Assembly (NCBI GenBank): GCA_022315425.1
Contig: JAIUPT010000038.1
Span: 434,001 to 498,000 of the forward strand
DNA: 64,000 nucleotides
Reading direction: 5' to 3'
Source of the DNA: Pseudevernia furfuracea
Taxonomy: Eukaryota; Ascomycota; Lecanoromycetes; Lecanorales; Parmeliaceae
The position numbers and the translations under genes are program-made. Below are positions 8,849-22,400 of the stretch, one piece after another. Under the pieces are notes generated by a model, which was not told the DNA's origin, did not search any database, and saw only the letters and a program-made list of their open reading frames with translations. How positions within the stretch are numbered: the first letter of the stretch is position 1; each line of letters begins with the position of its first letter.

Positions 8849-10299
8849 GAAAAAGACATATCGTTCTTATTAATAACGTAATAAAATTGTTTTTTAATAA
8901 GCTTATAAGATACTTATAAAGCTTAAATTCTTTAATACTTAACTACGTCTTCTTTGATAGCTTTAAAATTTCTTTATATATTATATATATAATCGTCAAA
9001 AGACTTTTATAATTATTTATTAAAGTTATCGACTTTTAAGTTTAATCGTATTCTTTATTCTTTAAACTAAGAATTCTCTAATAAAATTAATAAAATTATT
9101 ATATTAGACGTAATGTTATTATTATTAAAATTATTAATAGTTTCTTTAAGATTCTTAGCTTCTTTAATATCTTTCGACGTAATCTAACGTCTAATCGATG
9201 ATTATAATAATTTAATTTTTAATATAAAAGTAGTCTCAATTATTTAACTCTTTATAATTATCGACTATCGTTCGATTTAAACGTGCTCGAATTCGAAAGA
9301 TTCGCGTTATATAAAGTTCTTAAAGACTTATTAACGCGTACGTTTCTTCTTATTTTTTGCTTCTCGAGAAGATCGTCTATATATGTGTTATTAAAGTTAT
9401 ATCCATCTTAATAAGTTACGTTCTCTTAATAATTACGAGTAGACTTATCAAGTCGTTAATAAAAATAAATATCTTTAAGCTTTAAAACTTTAGTCTCTTT
9501 TAATATACGCTACTTTATTATATACGCGCACGATAGTCTTATTATTATTATAAAATGATTAATACACGACTTCATTTCATAATTAATAATCTTTTAATAT
9601 TAAGATATTATTATTTTAAGAGTAAATAACGAGACTTTATTATAGAGATCTTAAAATATAAGCTTCTTGATATAATATAATAGACGTATTTTAATCTTAT
9701 CAAATACGATATTATACTCTTCGTACTTATTTATAAGTATTAATTCGATCGCTTTAATTATTATTTTTAAGTTATCTATTTACTATATTAATCATTATAC
9801 TTCGATATTTAGACGAAGTTATATAATTCTTATTAACAGAGAAGTCGCTTAGTTATTTCTTTAACTTATTATTATTTAACTCGTCTCGTAAGATAACGCG
9901 ATTATTGAAATTTAAGAATTAATTAATTTAAAAGCTTACGAATTTCTTCTTTTAAGAAATTAAATTATCGACGATATATTAAATCGTATAAGAATATTCG
10001 ATATTATAGTCTTTTTATAACATAGTTTATTCGCGATTAAAGATATCTTCGATCGTTATCTATATTACGCGCTCTTAGTTATTCTTAAATATCTTTAAAT
10101 TCTTTTAATCGTCGAAGAACTTATTATAATTTGTTATAATATTATTATTTATATATTAGATATAAAGTATATGTGACGCGAATAAGAAAATCGTATAACA
10201 CGCATTAACTAAGCTTTATTGCGTATTAATTAATAATATATTAAAATACGAAATATTAAGCTCGTTATATAGTTTCTTAAGTTATTATAATACTTATAC
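8849..10299. repeat. AT-rich RIP-degraded repeat DNA, origin unknown
   Basis: TA-rich, stop-filled sequence without readable frames. It could be the interior of the retrotransposon whose LTR lies at 8581-8848, but I could not identify protease, RT or integrase motifs. Confidence 0.6.
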
Positions 10300-10493
10300 T
10301 GTTACGAGCGTACCCTGCATCCCTTGACACCTCGTACCTTTGACACCTACGCTAGCCCTATCAGGCTTAGCGTGTCTTGGCAGGTTCACTCCGCCATACA
10401 TATATGGCCTCCCTCCCAGTCCATAGTTGCTCCTCAGCTTGTTATCTTCGTTACATACTACACTACGGTTATCACCACAGTACGATCCTTACA
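10300..10493 (+). mobile_element. Solo LTR of the gypsy family, un-RIPed, TSD TATAC
   Basis: Starts TGTTACGAGCG and ends CCTTACA, and shares blocks with the 5' LTR of the intact element (TATA region and GCTTAGCGTG) but with several differences, so it is an older or divergent variant. It is flanked by perfect 5-bp copies of TATAC (10295-10299 and 10494-10498). No internal region is present, so it arose by LTR-LTR recombination. It stays GC-balanced inside RIPed DNA. Confidence 0.9.
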
Positions 10494-10498
10494 TATAC

Positions 10499-12080
10499 GT
10501 AATTTAAAGTATACTCTAATTTTATAAAGATAAAGCTTATATAGAAAGAGATATTAAGAGTTATAACTTCGATAATTATTAATAAAGAAAGCTTATATTT
10601 ATTCGTCTTATACGTCGCGTTTAAAATTAAGATCTTAAAATTTAATTTTAAAATTAATTACGAGAACTTTTTAATAAAAAATAGATACTTTAACTATTAC
10701 GTAATATTATTTTTACTTATTTATACGAATTAGTTCTCGCGTCTATATAATTGTCGTATTAAAGTCTATATTAAAGTTATTAAATCTAGAGTCTCGTTTT
10801 TAATCTTTAATTTAATATTATAAATATCGAACGTCTTAAAAATAAAAGTTTTCTCGTCTTAATTAAGATATAAAGATAAAATAATCTATTTTAATAAAAT
10901 TTCAGTACGCGTCTAATTAATAATAACGTCTCTAACTGTCTAAGTATTAATAATCTTTTATAATAATAACTGAGATTTAGATATTATAAAAATATAATTA
11001 TAAGTAAAATTCTTCACTATAAGAATTTAATCTAATTGAATATCTTCTTCTCTTATTCGCTAAGCAATAATTTAAAAAGAATAATCGTCTAAACGACTAA
11101 AAGTAAGTCGTTTATTTATACGCTTAGTATTCTTTTCTTCTTTTTCATCGCGATTATAACGAATTTAAATCTTTTTAATTATAATATTATTTTTAAATTT
11201 CTTCGTTCGCTTCTTAATAACGATATAGTCTTAAATTTTCGTATATAATTATACGCGTAAGACTAACGCATTAAGTAAGATATCGATTCAATTATCAAAA
11301 AAAGAGTTAAGAGTTATTATTATAAAAAAAATTTTTTAAAAGAAAGATAATTATCAATAAAATAATTAATATTATTAAAAAATGAAAGCTATAATAAAGT
11401 TTTATCTCTTTAAATTAATCTTCGCGATTCTCACGAGAAGTTAATCGAATCTAAGAGAGTGTACGTCTAATAATATTAAGAATATACGTCTAATAAACTT
11501 AAGAGTGTAGGCGCAATAGATTAAGAGTCTACGTCTAGTGAATAGAAAGTATACGCATAAGATCAGTCTATATATATAAATTTAAAACTTTTTAACTTAG
11601 TTCTATCTTATTCTTTTATATATACTAATAAGATTTTTAAAACGACTAAGTAACGACTAGAACGTATCTTCGTAATATTCTAAGATTTAAATATAGTTAA
11701 GATAATAATTTTCTTCGTAATATTCTCGATATAATCTTCTTTTTAAAGAAAGACGTCTTTTAAGCGAACTTATTAATCGTTTTAAAACGAGTTATTATAG
11801 TTAAAAAGATTATTAAACGATAAAATATAACATAAGTAATTTAATAATAAAAGAATATATTAATAAAAGTAAAATATAAATAAGTTAGATAATAGCGTGT
11901 TACTTACGTGACTACGAAAGAATACTATTACTCTAAAAAAGATCAATTCGAATAAAGAGTTAAACGCTGATGAAATGCAGCTACTTATACTGCTTTCAAA
12001 TGAGACCTGTTCTCTACAAAGAACACGTCTATCAAATCCATGAATAGCATCAAAATCCCGCCATGCGATATGCGATATCA
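10499..12080. repeat. AT-rich RIP-degraded repeat DNA
   Basis: Stop-filled TA-rich sequence. Near 11590-11640 is a short match to the 5' end of the Helitron-related repeat (CTATCTTATTCTTTTATATA). The change to normal composition occurs at about 11950-12080, next to the Dabb gene. Confidence 0.65.
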
Positions 12081-12191
12081 AGGCCCACTAACCCTCTGTC
12101 AAGCAGGGCCGACCTACATAAGAGGCCTATGCACGAATAACCTCACATTCTAAAACTTATCATATACGTCAACTCTTCGATTTCTGCCAAA

Positions 12192-13064
12192 ATGGTGACG
12201 GAGATAGTCACCTTCAGCCTGAAAGCCGACGCAAGGCTGTCGGACCCAAGCTCACCTGCCAGTAAGGTGGTTGCGGACTTTCTTGCACCAGAGCTTGCCG
12301 CTCACGGGGCACACAATGCGTATTACGGGCGATATATTGAGAAGCCCGAGACAGGCATCATCTTTGTCAACTGGGATTCTCTCGAGGCCCACAAGAAATT
12401 CATGAGCTCCCCGTAAGTTGTGTTTTGGCTTACACTTCCCAAGAGAAAGCTACTGTGAGCCAGGTTGAAGTTGCGGAGCGAAAGTCCTCTGCCTGAATTC
12501 TTTGCTTATCTGTATTCACTTCAAGTCATACAACATGGATCTTATTCATTTCCCACTCCTCTACAGCCATCACTGACAAATCTTACTCAAAGAAACTACC
12601 ATGCCCACGTCGACCGCCTAGGAATTATCCTTGACAAAGAAAAAGCCATCACAGTCCTCCACGTCCCCTTCAGCCCAGCCAACGATCCTTCCCCCGCCCT
12701 CGGTGCCAATAGTAAAGTCGGCGCTACCGAGGTCGTCTTCTTTTATTTCCCCTCCTCTCTTACCGACACGGGTAAGGACGACATAATGGCCTCGGTCGAC
12801 AAGATGAGACCTGTTGTGGAACGTTCCGAGTCGCTCGCAGTATTCGATGGATGGGCGCTAGAGGAGGAAGTTCCAAACCCAGGACCACAGGCTAGCGAAG
12901 GGGAGAAGAGCAAGGTGTTTGTCAATCTAGTGGGCTGGGTTGATGTTGAGGCGCACATGAGGTTCCAGGGAAGTCAAGACTTCCAAGAGAATATCCATCA
13001 TTTGTTGGGCATCAAGGACATGAGGCACACAGAGTTGTATCACGCGAAATTGTTTGCGGCATAG
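12192..13064 (+). CDS. Tandem Dabb (stress-response A/B barrel) domain protein
   Basis: Model: exons 12192-12412 and 12593-13064, 230 residues. The donor is GTAAGT at 12413. The acceptor AAAG at 12592 was chosen because it joins FMSSP directly to NYHAHVDRLG in frame, as in family members; a CAG at 12463 also keeps the frame but adds 43 unusual residues. Two ferredoxin-like repeats are visible: VTEIVTFSL ... FVNWDSLEAHKKFM, and ATEVVFFYFP ... VNLVGWVDVEAHMRF. Dabb proteins form dimeric barrels; some act as polyketide cyclases or monooxygenase-like enzymes, others have no known role. The gene is convergent with the UbiA pseudogene at 13273-14470. The substrate is not predictable. Confidence 0.8.
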
Positions 13065-13272
13065 GATCTCAGAAAATATACATGCATGCAAGTTTACTTT
13101 TCCCTTAAGAGTTTTATCAAATCAGTATTAGATCGAAACTGTCTCTATCAGATATAGCCTCAGACTTCCGTGAAATGGTGATCATAATCAGGTACAGAAG
13201 TAAAAAAACTCTCAATTTAAGCCATGTGCATGAAGAGAACGACTGCAGTTGGAACCCTCAAGCCGTGATGGC

Positions 13273-14470
13273 TTAGTCTGACGAAAGGTGAATCTCCACC
13301 GCCTTGAATAATGGCAACAAGTATACAGATGCCAGCCATCAGTTCCATATAAGAAAGATAATCTTGTCCTGCTTCTCGTTTCTTGCCCATAATGTTCTCA
13401 CCGTAACAGTCAGCCCCAGTAAAACCGGTGCCATATAAGCAGGGGCCGAAGAAGCCCAAAACCAAGGCGTGGCCCAGCACCATACAGCCATCGGAATCGC
13501 AATGGTCCACCGCGCTTGCGTATTGCCGATCACCAGCGGTATCGTCTTACGGTTTCGAGCGGCATCGCCTCTCTGATCGTACATATCCTGCGTCTGGACG
13601 GTGCTGAAGACGATGCAAGCAATCACAACGTATTACCATTCAAGAAGCTGGAATGCTGATTCCGAGCGCCTTCCTTCAAATCCACGCCAACCAATCGCGA
13701 CTTGCAGGGCGCCTGGGAAGAAGCAAATGAAGCCGTACGCGTTGATGAAGTTACGGATGAGATAATTTGCGTCGGCGCCGCGAAGGTCGTTGTACCAATG
13801 GCCGAGTAGCACCAGAACCAAACACTGTAACAGGTTTCCGAAGAAACAACTGATGAGAATGGCGATGAGATAAAAGACAAGCATGAGATGCTTGGCTGAT
13901 TCTGGTGAAAATCTTTGAGAAGGCATGGTCCGCCATGGCTTATTCAGGGAGTCTTCTTGTTGGTAAATATCCTGGTATGCAGTTTACTGTTATGAGATTA
14001 ATCACTAGTATTTGTATTTTTAATGATGTCTAAAGAAGAAGGATTCTATGTACAGGAATTGGTTTTCACATGCCAATGATATTAGGCCCAATGGGTACTA
14101 GCGTTTGCGAGTGTTGGCATTGTTCCGACACTTCTTGGATGGCTCCGGGTTGTCGTTGGTAAATGGGAGGAGATTCATCCATATCCAGAGGAAAACCATC
14201 GGGGTTTTGTTGAGTACTTGGTAGGGCAAGGGGAGGTGAAGAGTATGCTGCGGTGAGAGGGTGTGGAAGTTGTATAGTGACAGGGCAACGCCATTTATGA
14301 GGCCAAACGCTGTGCTAGGGAGCAGTATTGTCTTAAGGTCGCTTCGAGTGAAAAGCCAGACTGAGTAGGTTGTCTGGGAACGAGAAGAATGGCGTGGCCG
14401 GGATCTGGACTGTTGTACGGTATTGAAACCGGGCGCCGATTGCCGGCGAAGCGGTACAGACCCGAGTGAA
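13273..14470 (-). pseudogene. UbiA-family membrane enzyme, broken paralogue of the 61446-62381 gene
   Basis: The minus strand shows collinear similarity to the intact UbiA protein. The N-terminal part (TYSVWLFTRSDLKTILLPST) lies near 14280-14360; then comes a likely intron ending at about 13972; then EDSLNKPWR around 13935-13960, the helix segment HWYNDLRGAD near 13795, and the second metal-binding motif DMYDQRGD near 13580. Two in-frame stops interrupt conserved positions: TAA at 13633-13635 (before YVVIACIVF) and TGA at 13339-13341 (before WLASVYLLP). Both flanks of each stop still align, so they are not introns. No initiator ATG was found. The decay is point mutation rather than RIP saturation, so the loss is fairly recent or the locus lies outside RIP reach. 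Confidence 0.8.
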
Positions 14471-14514
14471 GAACTAGGGGAAAAAGACGAGAAGTACGAA
14501 TGCCGAACGGCACT

Positions 14515-15180
14515 TGAAGCGTTCGAGCATCTCAGCTTTTATGGATCGCTAGGCAAAGAGGTAAAGAGTCTGCGTAGAACCAACGGATGAGAGGGAGCAT
14601 GCAGAGCACAGGAAGTTTCCTAAAGCCCACAAGTTCCACGAGAAGGATTATATATCATCTATTCCTGCCATGAACCGGGTGACAGGTTAACACTTGTCAT
14701 CATTGGAATGCAACCCAACTTGACCGCTAAATACTACTTTATGACGTTTTTCTCGTTGTTAGTCATGTGCAGTCATTCCGGCTAATACAAGCCATCATGA
14801 GGTATCTCGTGCACGGACTTAGAATAATGGCCGTCGACAGTCGTGGGGGTTTGAAAGTGCCTCATGTTGCACCCAGTGAAATCTGCGCACTTTCCCGGCA
14901 CTTTTCTCCTTCAATCATAACCCTTACCAGAAAGGCTTGCTTGCGAAATAACAGAGCTTTCGCCAATAGAACAATTGCGCAGACAGAACAATTGGAGCTC
15001 ATCTTTGGGAGTCGAGCTGAGCTAAAGAATTGAGTCTGCTGCATTACGTGAGCGTGCTTACCGCGGGTTGACTTTAGCGATATAGGTCAAGAGAGATTCA
15101 CTTGAGTTGCCGCTCGACAGAGATATCTAGCTGTGTCTTGTTTTTGATTTCGTTACCCTATGAGATAAGAGAAGAAGTTA
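14515..15180. other. Intergenic DNA of normal composition, no gene recognised
   Basis: Short open frames exist (for example 14767-15033), but they have no recognisable motif, splice context or start context. Composition becomes AT-rich from about 15150. Confidence 0.5.
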
Positions 15181-15576
15181 CATCAATCATAAAGCTAGAC
15201 AGAGAATCGAACCCTTCTTTGAGTCGCTTCCCCTTATTATTAAAGTTATCAAAGACGATCTCTATAAGAGAAAGATCATAATCGATTCTTTTAATAATAT
15301 TATAAATACTCTTACTTGCGAATAAATAAATATAGTAATATAATTTTTTTTTAGATATCGATCTTAAGGTTATAAAGCATTTCGTCTAGATCGAAATCGA
15401 ATACTAAATTAATTTAATTTAAAAATTATATCATAACTTTATATGAAAAGAATCTTAATTTAAATATATATTTCGAATTCTTAAGAATACGAATTTATTT
15501 AAGATATTGTTTTTATAATTCTTTAAAAGTTATTAAATTATAATAATTATTATTATATCTTTAATTTATAGTTAAA
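15181..15576. repeat. AT-rich RIPed DNA flanking the degenerate chromovirus
   Basis: No readable frames. Its right end (about 15553-15585) is nearly the same as the 30 bases after the 3' LTR (about 28243-28275): both contain AATTTATA and TTAAAACTCGATCG. Confidence 0.6.
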
Positions 15577-15780
15577 ACTCGATCGTATCTCGTATTCCTT
15601 GATGATATCTGTCTGTGTTAGTATTTCTTTATTGACACACTATCCCTTTTAGACTTAGCGTGCCTTGACAGGTTCACTTAGTTATACATATATGATTCTC
15701 TCTCTTAGTATATAGTTGTTTTATATCTAGTTGTCTTATTCAAAATATCTATATGACATAACTCTATACTAATTTTGATA
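15577..15780 (+). repeat. 5' LTR of the RIPed chromovirus
   Basis: Aligns with the intact LTR through ATCTAGTTGTCTTATTC near the RNA start, with many C-to-T changes. The first about 15 bases are disturbed, so the exact start is uncertain by roughly ten bases. Confidence 0.85.
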
Positions 15781-17312
15781 CTATAACTAGATCACTCTCA
15801 CTTTATTCGTGATAGCAATCGAATTTAAAGAAGTTGATTAACAGAAGCTTTGTTAAAAACTTAATATTAATAAGATATCGTATTTCTAAGTTAGTCTATT
15901 ATATAGATAAATCGTTTTTAAGACGAAAAACGATCTCGTGATAGTTAAAAAATAAAGAATAGCTGAAATATTCGTAAGATTAGCGAATAAGAAAGAAATC
16001 ATTAAAATCAATCATCACAAAATTTTTTCAATCACATATTCAAATCGAGTTCTGAACGTCTCATTTCAAGAATAAAACGTTTTAATATAAGAGGTCTGAA
16101 CGACGCTCGATTCGATTCATAAACGTCTTTATAGTATTCTTCGTAAGAAAATCTTCTCTGAGATTAATACTACTTTTCTGCTCGCAAATTCTATTTCGTC
16201 GAGACTTCACATCTAAATTTGTTAATAAATTACCTTATCAGAATAACATCTTTACAAAGAATATACTTCAAAGTATTCACATTCTTTATTAGATATCAAA
16301 CGATTAATAAATTAAAAAGTTACATTAGAAACAAAGAAAATAGACATCTCGTAGCTTTTTAATACTTTTTTCTTTTAACATTAAAACAAAAACGAAAACA
16401 TTTCGATTCTCTCTAACATCTTCTATTCGACTATCGTCTTATTTTTCGAAGTAACTTAAGCACTCTCTTCTTCTTTTCTTTTCTCTTTAAAGAAATTATT
16501 TAATATATCAAAAAGCATAAATATAAAAGATATATTTAAGATAGTAAAGAAGTAAGCAAAGAATAGACGCTATTCGATCGTATTAAAAAATAACGTCACG
16601 AATATAGAGAACGTTTAAAAGATTTTTAATATTACTTAATTATAATAGTGATCTCAGAAGCGATCAAACGATGTTATGAAAATGTTAATAAATCTTTGCT
16701 ATAAGCGAGATTAGTATCTTTATATAAATATTTATTACGACACGTTAAGTAAAGAGAAGTCTCGCGTCGAGAAAGAGAAAAATTAATTATATAAAGAAGT
16801 CGATCGTCTTTAAATTAAACTCTTCGAATTTTACGATATTATTCGTGTATATAAAAAGAATTATCTAAATATAGAATATATATAATTTAACTTAAACGAG
16901 TCTATAAAGTAGACTAAGTTTAATTATATCTCTCTCTCTCTCGCTCTCGTCGAAGTTTCTTTTATAATTAATAAGACGAAGAAGTTCACTTATATATCGA
17001 ACTTAATAATATTTATAGACGATATAGATTCTACTTGATAGATCTAATCGAATATTATTCTAAATAAACTTATAATTAACGAAGATTATTATTTAATTAA
17101 GCGATCTAAGATTATTTATATAATTAATCTTGTTAAAGACGATATCTAAAAGATAGTCGTTATTCGTTATTAATTTAAATTTCTTTAATTCATATATAAT
17201 AGTTTAGAACGTTATAAATAACCTCGCGAAGTTCTATTAGAATATCGATCGTCGCGTAAACGCTAAACGAGAATATAATTCTTTGATTTAAGTATCGAAG
17301 CTATCTTTTCGC

Positions 17313-17500
17313 TGTCAGGACCAGTACGGAGTCAAGTCATGTAGGTGTATTGAATAAGACAACTAGATAGAGAGCAACTATGTACTGGGAGGGAAGGCCA
17401 TATATGTATGGCGGAGTGAACCTGCCAAGACACGCTAAGCCTAAAAGGGAAGTGTCAAAGGAAGGCATGTATCAAAGGGATGCAGAGTACGGCCGTAACA
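17313..17500 (-). mobile_element. Un-RIPed solo LTR inserted in the gag remnant, TSD TTCGC
   Basis: 188 bases, TGTCAGG to GCCGTAACA on the plus strand, opposite in orientation to its host element. It is flanked by perfect TTCGC copies at 17308-17312 and 17501-17505. Gag similarity resumes immediately after the right copy. The sequence is close to the non-autonomous element's LTR (GGCGGAGTG variant) and is not mutated, although the surrounding element is saturated. Confidence 0.93.
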
Positions 17501-19100
17501 TTCGCGATCTCTTCACAAAATTCAAGCGATTAAATAAAGAGCTAACTATTAATAAGAGCATTCTAATAAATAATCTCGCGAAGAAATTAAATATCAAACT
17601 TAACATCAAATTTATCGATATTAATGATCTTAATATAAACTTTAATATACTTCTTTTAATAAGAGACTACTTAATTAAGACGAATAACACTCTGCGATCT
17701 TAGAAACTCGATAAACAAAAAGAACACGTCAAATAGACTCTAATTCAAAAGAAGATTTATATATCTCGCTTCGATCGTCTTTTACTTATCTATATAATCT
17801 TAATAAGACGTATTACTCTCGTTGTTATATCGATTATATCAATTATTTCTATTAACAAGACAACTTTCTTATTCGCGATCAAGGTTAAGAAAGAGTATAT
17901 GTACTTTTAATATAAACGTTTAGATCATCAGAAGAAGAATTACTTAAATAAATAGATTTAGATTAAAAAGAAGATAGCGTTAAACGCTAGACTACATATC
18001 ATTAAGACTTATAATGTTAATGAACATATAAATAACGAAGAGAAGTATTATTATGTTAAGTCTAACGACTTTTTCGATTCAAGAAACGTTTAATCTCTTT
18101 CAAAGACACGAAAAGAGATAACGACGAGATATGTTTAATGAATACTCTTAACGATTCATTGACTTATTATTTATTTCGAACAATCGCTACACTTTTTTGT
18201 TAAGATAAAAAGTGCGTTCTTAAAGACACTCTAATTGACAGCGCCTGCATCGAGATTAATATCGTTATTAATAAGTCTCGCGTGACTCAGATATATAAAG
18301 ACTTGAAACTCGAGATAGTTTTATTATCTATATCTAAGCTCTTACGAGATTATAACGAAAAACTATTTAAGAGACTCATCACACACTATTTACTTTTTGA
18401 ATTGAACGTCAATAAATATAAAGAAGAAACGTGCTTAATGTTAATCGCTTTTATATAACATAACGTGATATTAAATAAATCATAAATAAATAAGTATAAG
18501 ATCTTATTAAATATAATAAAGAATAAGATTTTATTCTTGCTCGAACATTACGAGCACGATAGAAATTAAACGTTATTATTAGAGAATTTATCTTTCTTAT
18601 TTAAATCAACTTTATTAAATTCGTTTAAGATATCTTATACTATTCTTAAGTGATTCTTAACTTCGATATACGAAGATAAGAATTACGAGATCGTCTTCGA
18701 GTTCTTATTCTTTTTTGAGCAGTCTTTTAAATTATAAAGAACTTTTAATTCAAGAATCATAAAGAAATAACGAATCTCGTTATCGAATACATTAAATATT
18801 ATAAAAATAAAAGCATCTGCGTTTTATATGTTAACAAGTAATAAGACAAATAAGTTATTTAGTATAATATTAAGCGAGATTTATAACTCTATATCGTTAT
18901 CGTTCGTTCGAAACTCGTAAATATCAATTAATGAATCGTGTCTATACGATTCGAAACTCAAATATAAGAAATGTTATAAATCATATACTGCTATTTGAGT
19001 TAATAACACGAAGAAATTAATTCTCGAGAACGTCAAAAAGAAGTTATCGAAGAAACATTATAACTTCTTAAATATATTCGATAGGTCTAAGACAGACGAA

Positions 19101-19349
19101 TTGTCTTTTCATCGAGACTATAATTATAAATTGAAATTTATAGACGAAGTTGATAAGATAAAACTTTCTCGCAGTCGTATCTATTTTATTTCAAACTTAA
19201 AGTTAAAACAGATCAAGAAGTATTTAAATAAGTATTTGAAGAAAGACTTTATAGTTCTCAGTCAAGCATTATTCGTCTTTCTTATATTATTCGCTGAGAA
19301 GTTAAATAGTAATTTACGATTTTATATCGACTATAGAAGACTTAATTAA
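19101..19349 (+). pseudogene. Pol remnant of the RIPed chromovirus (start of RT)
   Basis: The longest readable piece of the degenerate pol. Its residues (HRDYNYKLKFID, SRSRIYFIS, LFAEKLNSNLRF) align one to one with the intact RT start (HRECDHKLEFID, SRSRIYPIS, LFAEKPNGGLRF). It is cut shortly afterwards by the LINE at 19417. Confidence 0.9.
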
Positions 19350-19416
19350 ATAATTAAGAAAAATCGCTATCTTATTTCTCTTATAGACGAAGTTTTAATC
19401 AAAATTTAGAATTATA

Positions 19417-22400
19417 TATATTAATATCGTGTTAGATCTATCTGATATCATGAAAGCATAAATAAGTCTTTATAGAATGAACGAGATGAGTCGAAAAATA
19501 ATAGGTAGCGAAGCGTTTGAGAAACGCAAGGAGGAGATAACTGGGGCAATAGCAGCAGACTATGCTGTCGATAAGAGAGGGGAGCGTCGTCGACGCGAGG
19601 GCGGAGAAGGAGAGGGACACGAAGACGTGACGGGAAGAATATCGTCGTCACTAACAAATAGTAACGAACGGAGAGCAAGTCTACACGTGAAAAACGCGAA
19701 GAAACAGACAACTGCGACTATTGCGACCCTAGAGATCATAGAAAACACGTCGTACGAGAATCTAAACGCGTCAACTTGAAAGGTGCTTCAGAGAAGCATA
19801 GATCAGATCAAAGTATATATATAAAAAGCTAACGAAGAACGTCAGAGAAAGAGTAAGAAATAGAACTTACGAGAGAGCTGCGATAGCTAAGAAAGTACTC
19901 TCACGCGAAATAGATTCTCAGTAGAAAGCTGAGCATAGAGAAACTCGTTCGAATTAGTAACAAACGAAGCAACGGGGTCAGCCTCACGTCTAATATCGTT
20001 CGGGATCGAGAATACGAGAAAGAAGCGTTAGATCTTGATAGTTATACATAGAGAGAAGAAAAGAGTGACAATGAAGAAGATGAAGAGCGAGAGAATTCTC
20101 GTCGTCTTCAAGAATAAATAGAAGCATATCTCGTTAGAGCAGATCGTTATAGTGAACAGACTTCGAAGCGAAGATCTATTATTATAGACGACTACGCAAG
20201 AGATTAGAGAGACTCTCGAGAAAGACACGAGATGAATATTAGAGATATATAACTCGACAGTAATAGTGAGAAAGTTCTTCCCAGTAATAATTCACGAAAT
20301 GAGAGTTTCGAAATTCGATATAGACAATTAGACTGTTATCAAGAAAAGAATAGAGATAGAGAATCGAAGCCTACACTCAGAACTCGAGGTAGTCAAGATA
20401 CGATAATGTCACGACGTTAACGCGACAGTAGAGAGAGAAAGAAAGCTATACTCCTCTCTAATGCTACACGTCGCGACGACGGAGATGACTAACGATCTTA
20501 TTAGAAAGCATCTAATCGAGGCAAGTGAGATAAAGAGAGTAAAAAGATTTGATTAGATAGTAACAACTATGCAGTGTTATAATTATCAGAAATAGAGATA
20601 TATGACTAGAGAGTGCTCAAACCCTACGCGCTGCGCAGAATACAGTTAAGATCATAACATACGTAGTTATCAGAAGAAGGCGTTAGGGACGTCAAAGGCC
20701 TGCGCTAACTGCGAGAGCATAGGTCACGCAGCGTACGAGAAGATCTGTTTAATAAGGGTTAGAGAAGCTCAGAGAACGCGTTAAAGAATAGCGACTAAGT
20801 CTTTACTGTATAAATCGTTAAGAAAGAGATTATCTTCGGCATCTTTAAAAAGAAGTGACGAATTTATATTAATAGACTCAAAGAAGAAGAGAAAGATAGT
20901 CTTAGAGATAATCGAGTTGAGAGAGACATCAAAGACTTAGAGAAGAAGTTAGAGTGTGTAGAGAGACAAGCAGAAAGTAGAGAGACTAACGACACGCTTT
21001 TAACTCTCTACTATCGCTGAAGCGCTAGAACAGCAGACAATCATAGCATCGAGTGTCTTCGAAAAGATCACGCAATCTCTCTCTCAATAGAGGAGCTCTG
21101 TTAGCGAGATCTTCGTTTCTAGAGAGATAACGTATGACTTAACGTTGAAAGAGATGATAAGCGCTATGCAGTTAGTACAGCAAGTAAAAGTAATCACAGA
21201 TTAAGAAGATATAGAGATATCAGACAACGATGATCTATAAAGAATATCGCGACGCTGAGAATCTTGTAGTATAACATAAGAAATGAACTAAGAATAATAA
21301 CTATCTTGCTAACAGACGCAGGGATTCAAGATACTAACGTACTTGCGATTCAAGAATCAAGCTTCAACTCGTATATAGAATTCTCATATAACTTAGAGAC
21401 TAGTTAGTTTTATCTAACATATCGCTCGGAAAAGAATACGAGAGTGTGCTTCTATATTAATAAGAGACTAAACTCGAAGAACTAAAATGTGAAGTTCGTA
21501 ACAAAGAATATAAGTACGCTGAGAATTCGACTCAGATAGAGAGAGAAAGCGAATCGAATCGAGAGACTCTTAATTCACAATATCTATAATTCGAGCCCAT
21601 CGCTATTCTCGACAGAGAATCCCTCTAGTCTATTATAGATTCTAGAGCTTCTGCAGAAGTCTAAAAAGTATCTCTTACTCGAGAACTTCAATCTATATTA
21701 TTTTAGCTAAAATAACTCTAATAGATTCTCGTATTATAAAGAGGCGAACGATCTAATTGTAGTAACTGCAGAGAGAAGAATAAATCTAGCTCTATCAAAG
21801 AAAGTAGTAACGTGAAGATCTCGAGAATAGAAGAGTGCGATCGATCTAGTCTTCACTACTTCAGAGACAACGAAGATAATAGTTCGTTGTCAAGTAAAAT
21901 CGAATCTGTAACATAACTCGAATCATCTCTTAATACTTACGAAGCTCGATCTGACAACGAAGAGCGTCTCGAAATAGCGACGTTATGCTTAAAAGATAGC
22001 AAAATTAAAAGAGATAGCTAGAGAAGCTCAAGTATTAGACGCGACACTTTCATTAGACTCTCTAACAAATTCGAAGCAGATCGATGACTATGTTAGTCTG
22101 CTTTATAGAGAACTTAATAAGATAGTAAAGAATATAGTATCGTGAGCTAAATCGTCAGAAAAAAATAAGTTATTCTAAGACGAAGAGTGTAGCCTAACAA
22201 CAAAGAAAGCGAAGACTAAGATATTTCGATATCGAGTTAATCGTAACGAGCACGCAGAGTATATATGAAGAGCGACACTCAAGAAGAGAGATAAGATAAT
22301 AAGCAAGATTAAGACTCTTCACTTTCGCAGAGAAGTGCACGAGATAACGCAATCACTTAAAGAGGTTTGAGACATAGTTAGCTGAGCGAGAAACGACAAC

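Noticed and set aside
12464..12592. Extra coding segment in the Dabb gene using the CAG at 12463
   Set aside because: In frame, but it adds residues that break the expected FMSSP-NYHAH junction of the barrel fold; kept as an alternative only.
14767..15033. 88-codon frame downstream of the UbiA pseudogene
   Set aside because: Start context and composition not convincing; it overlaps an antisense frame of similar length.
19477..19779. 100-codon frame (and the similar 35540-35833) as a host gene
   Set aside because: Both are the start of LINE ORF1 in two collinear copies; the flanks show element structure.
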